Shown: positions 23,246 through 34,187 of the stretch, piece after piece
Layout: each line of letters begins with the position of its first letter
Position numbering within the stretch: position 1 is the first letter of the stretch
Origin: an uncultured Prevotella sp.
Lineage (GTDB): Bacteria > Bacteroidota > Bacteroidia > Bacteroidales > Bacteroidaceae
Direction: 5' to 3'
Assembly (NCBI GenBank): GCA_900315775.1
Contig: ONAJ01000004.1
Span: forward strand, 1-64,000
Length of the DNA: 64,000 nucleotides
Translations under genes and position numbers: made by a program
Notes under the pieces: generated by a model
The model's input: the letters and a program-made list of their open reading frames with translations, nothing else
Database searches by the model: none
What the model was told of the DNA's origin: nothing

Positions 23246-26200
23246 GAACGACAGGTTCATACCCATGAGGAAGGTGCGTGCCTGTGGATAGTTTCCGTAG
23301 TCAACGCCACCCTGTACTTCTGGGTCGTAGCCGTTGTAGTTAGTAACAGTAAATACGTTGCTCATTGAAAGGTAAACACGTGCCTTTGTGAGACCAATCT
23401 TACTGATGAGGTTCTTCTGGAAGGTATAACCCAACTGGATGTTCTTCAGACGGAGGTATGCTCCACTCTCAACGAAGCGGTCGCTAACGTAGGAGTTAAC
23501 AGTGCTCTTTGGGTTAGGAATTGATCCGAGAGGATTAGCCTCTGTCCACACATTAACCATATCAGGGCTGAGCATTGAGGTAAGACCAGTTCCTTCGGTA
23601 CGTGTGCGGAGGCTGTTGTAAATCTTGTTGCCTGCAACACCCTGGAAGAACAGTGAGAGGTCGATACCCTTCCAATCTGCTGAGATATTAAGACCGTAGG
23701 TAAACTTAGGGAATGGATTACCTATGTCGGTCTTGTCGAGGTCGTTAATCTTACCGTCGCCATTGAGGTCGGCATAGATTGCATCACCTGGCTTGTATGT
23801 TCCGGGAGTCTCGTTAGGCAGGCGCTTGCAAGTGCCGTCAGCCTCGAAGTCCTCTGCCTTGTAGATACCCTGGTACTTATAACCCCAGAAGGTGTAGAGA
23901 GGAAGACTCTCGTCGCATACTCGGATGCCGTCAACCTGTACGCGCTCACCACCGTTGAGGGCTGTAAGCTTGTTCTTGATGAACGACATGTTATAATCTA
24001 CTGCGTAGTGGAAATCGCCGATGCTGTACTGATGTCCGAGAGTGAACTCAAGACCGATGTTACGTACAGTACCTACGTTAGCCTGTCCGTCGTAACGGTT
24101 ACCAACCCATGCCGGACCCTTAACGGTGAGCAACATGTCCTTGGTATTACGAACGAAACCTTCGATTGTTGCAGAGAACAGACCGTTGCGGATAGCGAAG
24201 TCGATACCGCCGTTCCATGTCTCTGTGCGCTCCCACTTACCACCGCGGTTCTTATATGTAAGGATGGCAGCACCTGTGAGGTCCTTATTGTTGTTGAACG
24301 GATAGGTGTAGAAGATAGGACCACCGTGACCTATTGTAGAGACGAAGGCGTCGTTACCAATCTTATCGTTACCGATAACACCCCATCCTACGCGAACCTT
24401 CAGGAAGTCGAGCCAAGAAACATCTTTCAGGAATGACTCCTCGCTGGCGCGCCATGCGAGAGCAACTGATGGGAAGTAGCCCCATGTGTTCTCGGGGAAC
24501 TTATTGGTACCGTCGGCACGGAAGTTCACCGTGAGGAGGTAACGGTCTAAGTAAGAGTAGAACAGACGTCCCAGGAACGACAGACGGCGGCTGCGGTCAA
24601 CAGCGTCACCTGCGTAACCCTTGTCGTAGGTAGTCTGGTTGAGGTACCAGTTTTTGTCGGAAGGATTCAGGATGTCTGAACCGGAACCGCTAATCTGGTA
24701 GTAGTTGTACTCCTCAGTAGTCTGACCAACCATAGCATTGATATGATGCTCCTTGATGGTAGTATCGTAGGTTACGATATTCTCCCATGTGAAGTTGGTG
24801 TAGTGGGTCATGTTACGAATGAGGAAGTTATGGTCCATGTGGTCGTAACCATTAATAGTATATTGCGGACGGAAGTTACGGAAACGGTCTGTAACCTCGT
24901 TATAGCTGAAGTCAGTACGGTATGTCAAGCCCTTGATGGGGTTGAACTCAAGATAGATATCGCCAATCCAACGGCTTGTAGTAGTCTTAGGATTAGAAGT
25001 CTCTACTATTGCCAGTGGGTTGTAGATATTAGAATAGTTGGTAGGAGCAGCGAGTTTGCCGCTGAGGTCATAAACGTCATAGTCGTTACCGAAGAGACCT
25101 TTCTTTACCATAGCTTTTGCTCCGTCGGGATAGCGTGCCGGGTCCCAAGGAGTCATAGCGGTAGCCATTGACAGCAGACCTGAGTTGATGCTATTCTCTG
25201 CAGAAGACTTACCGAAGCTGTAAACGTAAGAGAGGTTCTCACCAATCTTCAGCCAAGGCTTAACCTGGAAAGAGGTGTTGGCACGGAGGGTAAGACGGTT
25301 GTAGTCAGAACCGATGATAGTACCTTCCTGCTGGAACCAGCTGGCTGAGAAAGAATAGTTATAGTGGTCAGCACCACCGTCGAGAGACACGTGGTAGTTC
25401 TGGATAGGAGCGGTGCGGAACACTTCGTCCTGCCAGTCTGTGTTGTACTGTGTATAGTCGAGTCCATCGGGATGAGCCTCAGTCATAGCTACAGCGTTGT
25501 AGCGTGAACCACCGATGCGGTACTTGTCGAGCCAGAAGTTAAGACCCTTCTCGGTATAGTCGGCAAGTTCCTCGGCAGAACCGTTAAGACCAATCATGGT
25601 ACGTGCGTATGTGTCGCGATCCATAAGGTCGAGTTTCTTCCAGCGCTTCTGCCAACCAATGTACATATCGAAGTTTACACTTGAATGACCCTTGTCACCA
25701 CGCTTTGTAGTAACGAGGATGACACCGTTAGCACCACGAGAACCGTAGATAGCTGTTGAAGAAGCATCCTTGAGAATCTCGGTAGATTCAATATCACTTG
25801 GACTTAAGAAAGAAATGTCATCGCAGATAACACCGTCAACGACGAAGATAGGAGCTGAGTTGTTTACAGTACCGATACCACGAATACGGATTTCGGCAGC
25901 AGCACCCGGCTGTCCACTGTTGGCATTTACGGTAACGCCGGCAGCACGACCCTGCAATGCCTGGTCCATGCTTGCGGCAGGAGTCTTCTTAAGATTTTCA
26001 GCATTAACGACAGCAACAGAACCGGTGAGGTCGCTCTTCTTCATTGTACCATAACCGATGGCAACAACCTCGTCGAGCATGTTTGCATCGTCTTCCATCT
26101 TAACGTTGATGGTCTGTGAACTGGAGAAAGAGCGGATAGCGTCTTTACATCCGACGAAAGAAAACTGTAGTTTACCTGGTTTGCTGACATTGAGAGTGTA

Positions 26201-26371
26201 ATTACCGTCAATGTCGGTGATGGTAGCCTGCTGGGTACCGACGAGAACTACAGTAGCGCCAATAACAGGCTCGCCGTCGGAGTCGGTTACTGTTCCCTGA
26301 AGCTTTATCGTCTGGGCAGCCAAGGTCATTGGCAGCACCATCATCAGAATAGCTAAGATTTTTGTTTTCAT
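23243..26371 (-). CDS. susC-like: SusC/RagA-family TonB-dependent outer membrane transporter
   Basis: 1042 residues. Signal peptide 1-19 (LPMTLAA). A carboxypeptidase-D-regulatory-like domain (about 22-100, VTDSDGEPVIGATVVLVGT), then the plug (about 115-230, GYGTMKKSDLTGSVAVVNAE, GTVNNSAPIFVVDGV, SRGANGVILVTTKRG) and a 22-strand barrel closing with RTFLMGMNLSF. It imports oligosaccharides through the outer membrane using TonB, with the SusD-like lipoprotein as lid. It is the first gene of the operon susC - susD - 276 aa - GH128 - GH16. Its promoter has an exact regulon operator (26445-26461) and faces the divergent SusR-like gene. Confidence 0.96.
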   Translation of the reverse strand: MKTKILAILMMVLPMTLAAQTIKLQGTVTDSDGEPVIGATVVLVGTQQATITDIDGNYTLNVSKPGKLQFSFVGCKDAIRSFSSSQTINVKMEDDANMLDEVVAIGYGTMKKSDLTGSVAVVNAENLKKTPAASMDQALQGRAAGVTVNANSGQPGAAAEIRIRGIGTVNNSAPIFVVDGVICDDISFLSPSDIESTEILKDASSTAIYGSRGANGVILVTTKRGDKGHSSVNFDMYIGWQKRWKKLDLMDRDTYARTMIGLNGSAEELADYTEKGLNFWLDKYRIGGSRYNAVAMTEAHPDGLDYTQYNTDWQDEVFRTAPIQNYHVSLDGGADHYNYSFSASWFQQEGTIIGSDYNRLTLRANTSFQVKPWLKIGENLSYVYSFGKSSAENSINSGLLSMATAMTPWDPARYPDGAKAMVKKGLFGNDYDVYDLSGKLAAPTNYSNIYNPLAIVETSNPKTTTSRWIGDIYLEFNPIKGLTYRTDFSYNEVTDRFRNFRPQYTINGYDHMDHNFLIRNMTHYTNFTWENIVTYDTTIKEHHINAMVGQTTEEYNYYQISGSGSDILNPSDKNWYLNQTTYDKGYAGDAVDRSRRLSFLGRLFYSYLDRYLLTVNFRADGTNKFPENTWGYFPSVALAWRASEESFLKDVSWLDFLKVRVGWGVIGNDKIGNDAFVSTIGHGGPIFYTYPFNNNKDLTGAAILTYKNRGGKWERTETWNGGIDFAIRNGLFSATIEGFVRNTKDMLLTVKGPAWVGNRYDGQANVGTVRNIGLEFTLGHQYSIGDFHYAVDYNMSFIKNKLTALNGGERVQVDGIRVCDESLPLYTFWGYKYQGIYKAEDFEADGTCKRLPNETPGTYKPGDAIYADLNGDGKINDLDKTDIGNPFPKFTYGLNISADWKGIDLSLFFQGVAGNKIYNSLRTRTEGTGLTSMLSPDMVNVWTEANPLGSIPNPKSTVNSYVSDRFVESGAYLRLKNIQLGYTFQKNLISKIGLTKARVYLSMSNVFTVTNYNGYDPEVQGGVDYGNYPQARTFLMGMNLSF

Positions 26372-26405
26372 GAACTGTTTTTATTTTGATTTGGATTTTC
26401 TGCCG

Positions 26406-26461
26406 CAAAATTAGACCTTATTGATATATGACACAAATATATTACCTCACAAAAACCTCAC
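26406..26461 (-). promoter_or_regulatory. Regulon promoter with exact operator for the susC operon
   Basis: -7 box CAAAATTA (26406-26413), -33 element CAAA (26434-26437, 20-base spacer) and exact operator CCTCACAAAAACCTCAC (26445-26461), offset 32 bp. A lone half-site CCTCAC lies at 26512-26517 between this promoter and the regulator's own promoter. Confidence 0.82.
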
Positions 26462-26562
26462 TTTAGAACTTTTGGAAACGTTTACGCACCCGTTTTAATA
26501 GGAAATCGCCACCTCACAATTCACATTGTTTTGTTAAAAAAGCAAGAAAAGCCCGACTTTAT

Positions 26563-26593
26563 TTTGTAAAACAAATTTTATTGCCTACCTTTG
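26563..26593 (+). promoter_or_regulatory. Promoter of the SusR-like regulator gene
   Basis: TTTG (26563-26566), 19 bases, TACCTTTG (26586-26593). Transcription should start near 26600. That makes the ATG at 26604 almost leaderless and favours the ATG at 26625. No regulon operator lies at the usual place, so autoregulation through it is unlikely. Confidence 0.75.
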
Positions 26594-26624
26594 CCTCTCG
26601 TTAATGCTAAAGATTCTATTACCA

Positions 26625-29585
26625 ATGAAGAAAAAATTTTTTCTAATCACCATAACGACATTGTGTATTTTCCTCAATGTCAACGCACAGCTATCTACAC
26701 TACGCAACTTCGGAATTTTCGATTACAAGGCAGGCACTCAGAACTGGAATATTCAGCAGGGATTTAACGATGTAATGTTTTTTGCAAACAACAGCGGACT
26801 CCTTGCGTACGACGGAGCCGGATGGTTCTTGGAGCCCGTGCCCAACCTCACAGCGGTACGTGCTATGCTCTGCGACCCCAGAAGGGCTAAGGTGTATGTC
26901 GGTGCCTCCGACGAATTGGGTTATTTCGAGGGAAACAAGGAGAGAAACGGTATGAAGTACCACTCATACACCTCGTTGTTACCTAAGAACAAGAAAAACT
27001 TCGGCGAGATATGGAATATCTACAACTACGGGAAGGACGTTGTTTTCCAGAGTAAGAACGAGCTGTTTATCCTACAGGGCGGCAAGATGCTCTGCATTCC
27101 GTCAACATACCGCATTGACTACTCCGCAAATATCAACGGGAAACTCATCGTTGCTACACGACACGGAATATACATACTAAAGGGTAGCAAACTGGAACTG
27201 CTTCCCGGAACGGAAGTGCTGATGAACAAGATAATACGTGCTGTCATGCCGCTAAACGGCAAGATAGCCTTTGTCACCGACTCGTACGGAATGTTTATCT
27301 TCGACGGCAACAGCACAGTGCCGTATGCCGAAGACCTCACCCCGCTGCTGAAGGCGGAGCATATTTTCTGTGCTGCCACAAATGGGACATACATTGCCTT
27401 CGGAACAATAAAAAGAGGAGTAATAGTAAGAAATATAAAGACTGGTGCCACACTCTTTGCCAATGCGCTGTCGGGACTGCAGAACAACACCGTACTGTCA
27501 ATGGCTTTCGACAGGACAGGCAACCTGTGGATGGGACTGGACAACGGCATATCTTATATGATGACAGAAATGCCGTATTCACCGCTGTTAGACGTAAAAA
27601 ACAGCAACGGAGCAGGCTACGCATCACAGGTATATGGCACGAAACTGTACTTGGGAACAAACCAGGGACTGTACTATGTGGGCTACCCGCTGAAAAACTC
27701 CATCACGCCACCAGTACCTAACGAGGTAGAAGGTATCTCGGGACAGGTATGGTCGCTAAAGGTTATCAACGGCACCTTATTCTGCGGCAACGACAACGGA
27801 GCGTATATCATCAGCGACACACACGCCAAGAGAATAGAAGGAACGGAAGGAACATGGAGTTTCGTGAAGCTGAAGTCACACCCCGACTGCATACTGGCGG
27901 GTGACTACCGCGGATTCTACATACTTAAAAAGTCGTCTGGAGGATATAGTGTGACAAACAGAATTGCCGGACTGGACATCGTCAGTGCGGTATTCTACGA
28001 GGCTAAGGACGGTACTATATGGGTTTCTGACTGGAAGAACGGCGTATATCAGGTGTGGTTGAACGACGACCTCACAAAAGTGGTACGCAAGGAGTTCTAT
28101 CGCAAGGGCAACGTACTTGCGGTAAGCGAGGGCAACCAGCTATGTTACATCGACGGCGAGATATACATTTCTTCCGCTGACGGCTTCTACCACTACAACA
28201 CTAAGAAGAAAAAACTGGCTTTCGACAGTGCTATGGGAAAGATATTCAACCACTACGGCACGTCGTTGATGGTTATGGAACTGCCCAACAAAGACCTTTT
28301 AGCTACGACAGGCGAATTTGTTGCTGTGGCTCACCCCGGAGCAGGAGGCTATAAGGTAGATAGCACCACATATATGGGAGTGGCGAAACACCTGCGTCTC
28401 GGACTGGGACACTTCGGTATTCTCGACAGCGGACGTACCATACTGAACAGTCAGAACGGTTTCCTTGTCATGCGTAATAAATATAAGGTGAGCTCGGAGA
28501 ACAGCAGAATACTTATCAGCGCCATAAGAAGCAGCGGCAACAGAGACTCCATAATATACCGCTATGCCGACAACCAAGGAATAAAAGTAAAGAAAGTGGT
28601 TATAGAACACGACAAAAACTCAATAGCCATAGACTTCGTAATGCCGGAATACCGCGATGAACACGCTGTGATTTACCAGTGTTTCCTCGAGGGCTATGAC
28701 AAGGGATGGACTGACGAACAGCTGACGACATCGAAGGAATACACCCGACTGCCGAAAGGAACATACACCTTCCACGTGAAGGCGAGGAACCTCATAACGG
28801 GAAATACCGAGGTGACAGAGCTACAAATAGAAATCCTTCCTGCATGGTACGAGACATGGTGGGCATACCTTATATATATTATTATAGGTCTCTTGATACT
28901 GCAATACACCTTTATCTGGATACGCAAAAGAGCTCAGAAGGAGATGATACGCGTGAAGAAGGAGCAGGAACAGAAGATGAAGGAGCAGAAACGACTCATG
29001 GAAGAGCAACGCATACGCTTCGAGATGGAGAATGCCAAGAAGGAGAAGGAACTGGCACTGTTGCGCACAGGACAGCTGGAGTTGGAACTGAAGCATAAGG
29101 TCAGCGAACTTGCCGACTACAACATCAACCTCACACGAAAGAACGACATGCTGCAGGAACTCGACCAGCAGATGTGCGACCTGTCGGAGAGTGTTCGACG
29201 CGAAGATGCTAAGGCACGTATCACAAAGAAGATTAAAGACATACGTCACGACATAAAGATGAATATGGAGGAGGACGACAACTGGGATAAGTTCGAGCAG
29301 AACTTCAACATTGTCTATGACGACTTCATGATGAAACTCGACCAGAAATATCCCGACCTGAAGCTTATCGACAAGAAACTGTGCGCCTACCTGCGTATGG
29401 GCCTCAGCAGCAAGGAAATGGCACAACTTCTAAACACCTCGGAGCGCAGTATAGAGACGGCGCGCTACCGACTGAGAAAGAAACTCGGACTGGGAAGCGG
29501 AGAGAACCTCGGAGAGTTCATCAAAATTCTCAATACCAAAACTGACGGCGAAGAGGACAACGCCGCAATAACTAAAAAAGATTAA
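26625..29585 (+). CDS. susR-like: SusR-like membrane-spanning regulator (propeller sensor, TM, coiled coil, LuxR-type HTH)
   Basis: 986 residues from ATG 26625 (signal peptide FLITITTLCIFLNVNAQ). A two-component-regulator propeller region fills about the first 640 residues, then a Y_Y_Y domain (LPKGTYTFHVKARNL) ending before a single membrane helix (about 745-765, AYLIYIIIGLLILQY). A long charged coiled coil comes next (RAQKEMIRVKKEQEQKMKEQ onward). The C-terminus is a LuxR-type helix-turn-helix (CAYLRMGLSSKEMAQLLNTS, ERSIETARYRLRKKLGL). There is no histidine kinase or receiver domain, so this is the SusR type and not a hybrid two-component protein. It should sense periplasmic oligosaccharide and activate the region's genes. 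It is divergent from susC. Confidence 0.9.
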   Translation: MKKKFFLITITTLCIFLNVNAQLSTLRNFGIFDYKAGTQNWNIQQGFNDVMFFANNSGLLAYDGAGWFLEPVPNLTAVRAMLCDPRRAKVYVGASDELGYFEGNKERNGMKYHSYTSLLPKNKKNFGEIWNIYNYGKDVVFQSKNELFILQGGKMLCIPSTYRIDYSANINGKLIVATRHGIYILKGSKLELLPGTEVLMNKIIRAVMPLNGKIAFVTDSYGMFIFDGNSTVPYAEDLTPLLKAEHIFCAATNGTYIAFGTIKRGVIVRNIKTGATLFANALSGLQNNTVLSMAFDRTGNLWMGLDNGISYMMTEMPYSPLLDVKNSNGAGYASQVYGTKLYLGTNQGLYYVGYPLKNSITPPVPNEVEGISGQVWSLKVINGTLFCGNDNGAYIISDTHAKRIEGTEGTWSFVKLKSHPDCILAGDYRGFYILKKSSGGYSVTNRIAGLDIVSAVFYEAKDGTIWVSDWKNGVYQVWLNDDLTKVVRKEFYRKGNVLAVSEGNQLCYIDGEIYISSADGFYHYNTKKKKLAFDSAMGKIFNHYGTSLMVMELPNKDLLATTGEFVAVAHPGAGGYKVDSTTYMGVAKHLRLGLGHFGILDSGRTILNSQNGFLVMRNKYKVSSENSRILISAIRSSGNRDSIIYRYADNQGIKVKKVVIEHDKNSIAIDFVMPEYRDEHAVIYQCFLEGYDKGWTDEQLTTSKEYTRLPKGTYTFHVKARNLITGNTEVTELQIEILPAWYETWWAYLIYIIIGLLILQYTFIWIRKRAQKEMIRVKKEQEQKMKEQKRLMEEQRIRFEMENAKKEKELALLRTGQLELELKHKVSELADYNINLTRKNDMLQELDQQMCDLSESVRREDAKARITKKIKDIRHDIKMNMEEDDNWDKFEQNFNIVYDDFMMKLDQKYPDLKLIDKKLCAYLRMGLSSKEMAQLLNTSERSIETARYRLRKKLGLGSGENLGEFIKILNTKTDGEEDNAAITKKD

Positions 29586-29594
29586 AAAGCCACA

Positions 29595-29632
29595 CAAAGG
29601 TAGCACTAATTTCCAAATTAGCAGTACCTTTG
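29595..29632 (+). promoter_or_regulatory. 38-bp imperfect palindrome overlapping a -7 box upstream of enolase
   Basis: CAAAGGTA (29595-29602) and TACCTTTG (29625-29632) are exact inverse copies. Inside, CTAATTT pairs with AAATTAG around a 2-base centre, with a 3-base mismatch between the two stems. The right arm TACCTTTG is a consensus -7 box, but no TTTG sits at -33. It lies 9 bases after the regulator stop, so it could be a terminator, a promoter with built-in operator, or both. Confidence 0.6.
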
Positions 29633-29654
29633 CATTCCGAGATAGAAATTATAC

Positions 29655-29734
29655 GGGAGTTAGCGGGAGTTAGCGGGAGTTAGCGGGAGTTAGCGGGAGT
29701 TAGCGGGAGTTAGCGGGAGTTAGCGGGAGTTAGC
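29655..29734. repeat. Eight perfect tandem copies of a 10-bp unit (GGGAGTTAGC)
   Basis: Eight uninterrupted, identical copies lie in the presumed 5' leader of enolase. Perfect identity suggests recent or ongoing slippage. They are followed by a GAAA-capped hairpin (ACGAGC/GCTCGT, 29778-29793). Confidence 0.95.
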
Positions 29735-29800
29735 GGACAATAGTAACAAGTGCATAGTGCATACGTCAGTTAACTACACGAGCGAAAGCTCGTTAACAAC

Positions 29801-29840
29801 AGATAACTACAGATAACTACAGATAACTACAGATAACTAC
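29801..29840. repeat. Four perfect tandem copies of a 10-bp unit (AGATAACTAC)
   Basis: A second, different 10-bp array, 41 bases before the enolase start. Together with the 29655-29734 array it makes a repeat-rich leader of roughly 250 bases. Confidence 0.95.
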
Positions 29841-29863
29841 AGACAAGTAAGATCATTTTATAA

Positions 29864-31189
<1,326 letters not shown>

Positions 31190-31191
31190 CT

Positions 31192-31222
31192 AAAAAAAGA
31201 GAGGCGCTTGCCTCTCTTTTTT
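31192..31222. terminator. Bidirectional intrinsic terminator between eno and the transporter gene
   Basis: AGAGAGGC pairs with GCCTCTCT around GCTT, with a 6-7 base A tract on the left and T tract on the right. It serves eno on the + strand and the GH30/MFS operon on the minus strand; the MFS stop codon lies at its right edge. Confidence 0.9.
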
Positions 31223-32696
31223 ATTCTTTTTCGTAGCGCTTTTTCAGTTGCGCCTTTATCTCTTTCATCTTCGTCTCCGTAAGGTTATAGCCTAACATCA
31301 CAAAGATTGCTACGAAGGCAGAGCCCGCAGGGATGATGATATCCGCCAGTCGCAGTTGGGTAAGGGTCTCGGGAGCCTGGATAGCTACGTTCTGGTCGAA
31401 AGCAACCCACTTGAGTACGGCGCCGCTGAGTACTAATGCCAACGACTGTCCCATCTTCACCATCCACCAATAGATAGCACCGAACTGACTCTCCTTACGT
31501 GGCAGTCCGTTCTTCAGCTCGTCGAGGTCGCACACGTCGGCAGTCATACTCATCATAAGCGTAAATAGACCACCCATACCGAACGACATCAGTGGCAACG
31601 GCAGGAACATAAGCCAGGGATTCTCCGGACTGAAGCCCCACCACTTCATGATGTAACCTACGATAGATATCACGGTAGAGATGACAAAAGCCTGTTTCTT
31701 TCCCCACTTTCCAGCCATCCACGTTACGACAGGTATCACCAAGAAGGCGGTGATAAGAGCCTGTATGGTAGCAAACCATGCTGAGGCAGAGCGGAAGAGT
31801 GTCGGCACCCAGTCCCATGTGAGCCAGTTGTTTGCCAGCGAGTAGTCACCATCGAACATATAATATACTATGATGTAGTTGGCAAAGGCAGCCACAATCT
31901 GGAAGCCGTTATACACCAAGAATGTGGCGACACAAAGACGAAGGAAGGGTTTGTTGGCAAACACCTCACCGAGGTTCTCAAATACATCCTTCACCACATT
32001 CCATATTCCCGAGAGGGTAACGCCAGGACGTTCACTGTCTTCTTCGGGGAGTGGTGGTTCCTTACAGAAGATAGCAGGAATGACACCAGTGAAGATACAC
32101 AGTGCTCCGACGGCGATAGAGAGTTTACGTACTCCCTCCACCTGTGTGGCGAAGATATAGTCAGGATTTGAGATAAGCGCCCAGAACCAGGGTACTATCA
32201 TCCATGCTGTCTGTCCAATGATATTTGCTATACCCATCACCTTGGTACGTTCGTTGTAGTCGTCGGTCATCTCGTAACCCAGACCGATAAACGGTGTACT
32301 GAAGATGGTGTTACCGGTGATGTACAGTAGCGACATCACCAGGAAGTACCAGAAGTTATATGTCTGTCCGTCGGCGGGACTCATCTGCCACAGCAGGATA
32401 AAGAGTATTCCCGTCACTACAGCACCGACAAAGATATATGGTCTGCGACGTCCCCACCCTGTACGGCTATTATCAGAGATATATCCCATGATGGGGTCAG
32501 TAAGTGCATCGAAGAATCGTGGTATTCCACCCAACAGTCCGGCGAGGAACGGGTCCATGCCGTATCCTGTTACCAGGAAGAACATGAACACTCCCAGCGC
32601 TGCCGGCAGGAGGTTGTTAGTAAGACTTCCCGAGCCGTAGGCAAGTTTCTGTCCTATGCTCAGTTTTCTTGTAGATGTAAGGTTCCTGTGTGTCAT
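31221..32696 (-). CDS. MFS/GPH-type sugar:cation symporter
   Basis: 491 residues with about twelve membrane segments. The cytoplasmic loop motif DALTDPIMGYISDNSRTGWG followed by RRRPYIFVGA is typical of the GPH/MelB group, which carries mono- and oligosaccharides across the inner membrane with H+ or Na+. The start overlaps the GH30 stop by ATGA, so the two are translationally coupled. It is the last gene of the operon GH-A hydrolase - phosphorylase - GH30 - symporter. From context it should bring beta-gluco-oligosaccharides to the cytoplasmic phosphorylase. Confidence 0.92.
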   Translation of the reverse strand: MTHRNLTSTRKLSIGQKLAYGSGSLTNNLLPAALGVFMFFLVTGYGMDPFLAGLLGGIPRFFDALTDPIMGYISDNSRTGWGRRRPYIFVGAVVTGILFILLWQMSPADGQTYNFWYFLVMSLLYITGNTIFSTPFIGLGYEMTDDYNERTKVMGIANIIGQTAWMIVPWFWALISNPDYIFATQVEGVRKLSIAVGALCIFTGVIPAIFCKEPPLPEEDSERPGVTLSGIWNVVKDVFENLGEVFANKPFLRLCVATFLVYNGFQIVAAFANYIIVYYMFDGDYSLANNWLTWDWVPTLFRSASAWFATIQALITAFLVIPVVTWMAGKWGKKQAFVISTVISIVGYIMKWWGFSPENPWLMFLPLPLMSFGMGGLFTLMMSMTADVCDLDELKNGLPRKESQFGAIYWWMVKMGQSLALVLSGAVLKWVAFDQNVAIQAPETLTQLRLADIIIPAGSAFVAIFVMLGYNLTETKMKEIKAQLKKRYEKE

Positions 32697-34171
32697 TGTA
32701 TGGTAATAGTTTGAATAGCTTCCTTAGAGATAGAGAGGTCATAGTGCTTTCCGTCAACGACGAGGTCGAGTCCTACGGGCTTAGCACCTTGGTTTATTGC
32801 CACCACAGCGATAGTACCGTCGGGGTTACGTACTGCTGTTGCCATAACCTCTTTGTTATCACACTTCACGCCCAGCACCTTAGCACCTGGACGGAGGTAG
32901 CGACTGAAATGTAATATAGAGTAATACATTGGTGTGAAATACACCTCGTCATTCTCTGTATCGGCAATGACAGGAGCCAGACACCAGTTCTTTGCCCAGT
33001 TAGGACCGCCCTGACGATCGAGAACCATGTTCCAGTCTATCCATCCGTCAACCCAATTGTTCAGACAACCTATGATGTCACGGGCATAGCGGAACACAGG
33101 CACATACTTAGGATGCAGATGTTTCTGGTCATCGGGAGCCCAGTCCCATCCCCAGTCTGTTGCCTCACACTGCCAGTACCATGCGTCGTCTTTCCAGTGG
33201 GGGTCTTCTGCATCGACACATCCCTCGGTCTCTATGATATGCTTATTTGGTGCTTTATCGTGAGCCATCGTCAGCTCCTTGCCGAACCACTCAACGGTAC
33301 TCTCGTACCAGTGAACGGCGATACCGCCAAAGTAGCGTGCTGTAGCCTCATCGGCATACATAGCGTCAATCCACTCTGGTATTCCCAAGCGGTTCTGGTC
33401 ATAGCCTAAAATCTGTACGTTGCCGAAGCCAGCCTTCTCGAATGTCGGACCCATATAGTCGCGAACGAAGGCAGCCTCGTACTTAGGATCGAAGTACATA
33501 CTCTCCCAGTTATTGCCGTTACCGAAAGGCTCGTTGACTGGTGTCATACCCCAGATATCCACACCTTTTGCCTTGTATGCTTCAAGGTATTTAACGAGGT
33601 AGTTGGCATATACCTGCTGATATTCCGGCAGCAGGGCACCACCTACATATTCCTGGTTGTCTTTCATCCACCACGGTGCTGTCCACGGTGATGCTACAAT
33701 CTGGAAGCCGTCCTTTGACGCAGCCTGTGCGTCCTTGATGAGAGGGAGCAGTGTCTCCTCATCTACCGCGATAGTAAAGCTCTTGAGCAGGGTGTCGCCC
33801 TTCACGTCAGCATAGCAGTAATGACCTTTTGAGAAGTCACAAGAGCCGATGTGTGTACGTGTGAGTGAATAGCGTGCTCCTTCAGGGCCGAAGTATGCAT
33901 CGATCACCTCCTGGCGCTTTTCCTTACTCAGCTTAGCCAATATTGACGATGTGGCCTCAGTGAAAGAGCCACCGATACCGACGAGGGTCTGGCGCTCCTC
34001 AGCGCTGTTTACCTCGATAATAACAGGATTTTCTAACTTTTCAAACTCCGTCTTCTGAACAAGGGTTCCACCCTCTGAGGATGTTTCCCATACTTCGATG
34101 TCCTTCTGAGAACATGCTTGCAGTGCAAGAACTACCATAAGGAGTGATAAAAGGTAAGGTTTTGTTTTCAT
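32693..34171 (-). CDS. GH30 beta-glycosidase/endo-beta-1,6-glucanase-like lipoprotein
   Basis: 492 residues. Lipoprotein signal LALQAC (Cys20). The GH30 core has GIGGSFTEATSSILAKLS near 65-82, the acid/base in MTPVNEPFGN (Glu214), AVHWYES, and the nucleophile region IIETEG (314-317). GH30 members include glucocerebrosidase-like enzymes and beta-1,6-glucanases. A beta-1,6 role would suit the side branches of laminarin, but the subfamily is not settled by eye. It has no T9SS tail and is anchored as a lipoprotein, either at the surface or in the periplasm. It lies 58 bases after the phosphorylase-like gene and overlaps the symporter start. Confidence 0.9.
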   Translation of the reverse strand: MKTKPYLLSLLMVVLALQACSQKDIEVWETSSEGGTLVQKTEFEKLENPVIIEVNSAEERQTLVGIGGSFTEATSSILAKLSKEKRQEVIDAYFGPEGARYSLTRTHIGSCDFSKGHYCYADVKGDTLLKSFTIAVDEETLLPLIKDAQAASKDGFQIVASPWTAPWWMKDNQEYVGGALLPEYQQVYANYLVKYLEAYKAKGVDIWGMTPVNEPFGNGNNWESMYFDPKYEAAFVRDYMGPTFEKAGFGNVQILGYDQNRLGIPEWIDAMYADEATARYFGGIAVHWYESTVEWFGKELTMAHDKAPNKHIIETEGCVDAEDPHWKDDAWYWQCEATDWGWDWAPDDQKHLHPKYVPVFRYARDIIGCLNNWVDGWIDWNMVLDRQGGPNWAKNWCLAPVIADTENDEVYFTPMYYSILHFSRYLRPGAKVLGVKCDNKEVMATAVRNPDGTIAVVAINQGAKPVGLDLVVDGKHYDLSISKEAIQTITIQ

Positions 34172-34187
34172 TGTTGTATATTTTTTT

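Noticed and set aside
26604-26624. Seven-codon longer N-terminus of the SusR-like protein
   Set aside because: The promoter at 26563-26593 predicts a transcript start near 26600, and the signal peptide is well formed from the ATG at 26625.
28821-29426. Antisense open frame opposite the coiled coil of the SusR-like gene
   Set aside because: A product of the Glu/Lys-rich coding strand; low-complexity Leu/His-rich translation and no promoter or ribosome binding site.
26625-29585. Hybrid two-component system (HTCS) call for the regulator
   Set aside because: No histidine kinase, ATPase or receiver domain is present; only sensor, membrane helix, coiled coil and LuxR-type HTH, which is the SusR type.
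29655-29840. CRISPR-like array near enolase
   Set aside because: Units are 10 bp and directly adjacent, with no unique spacers and no cas genes.
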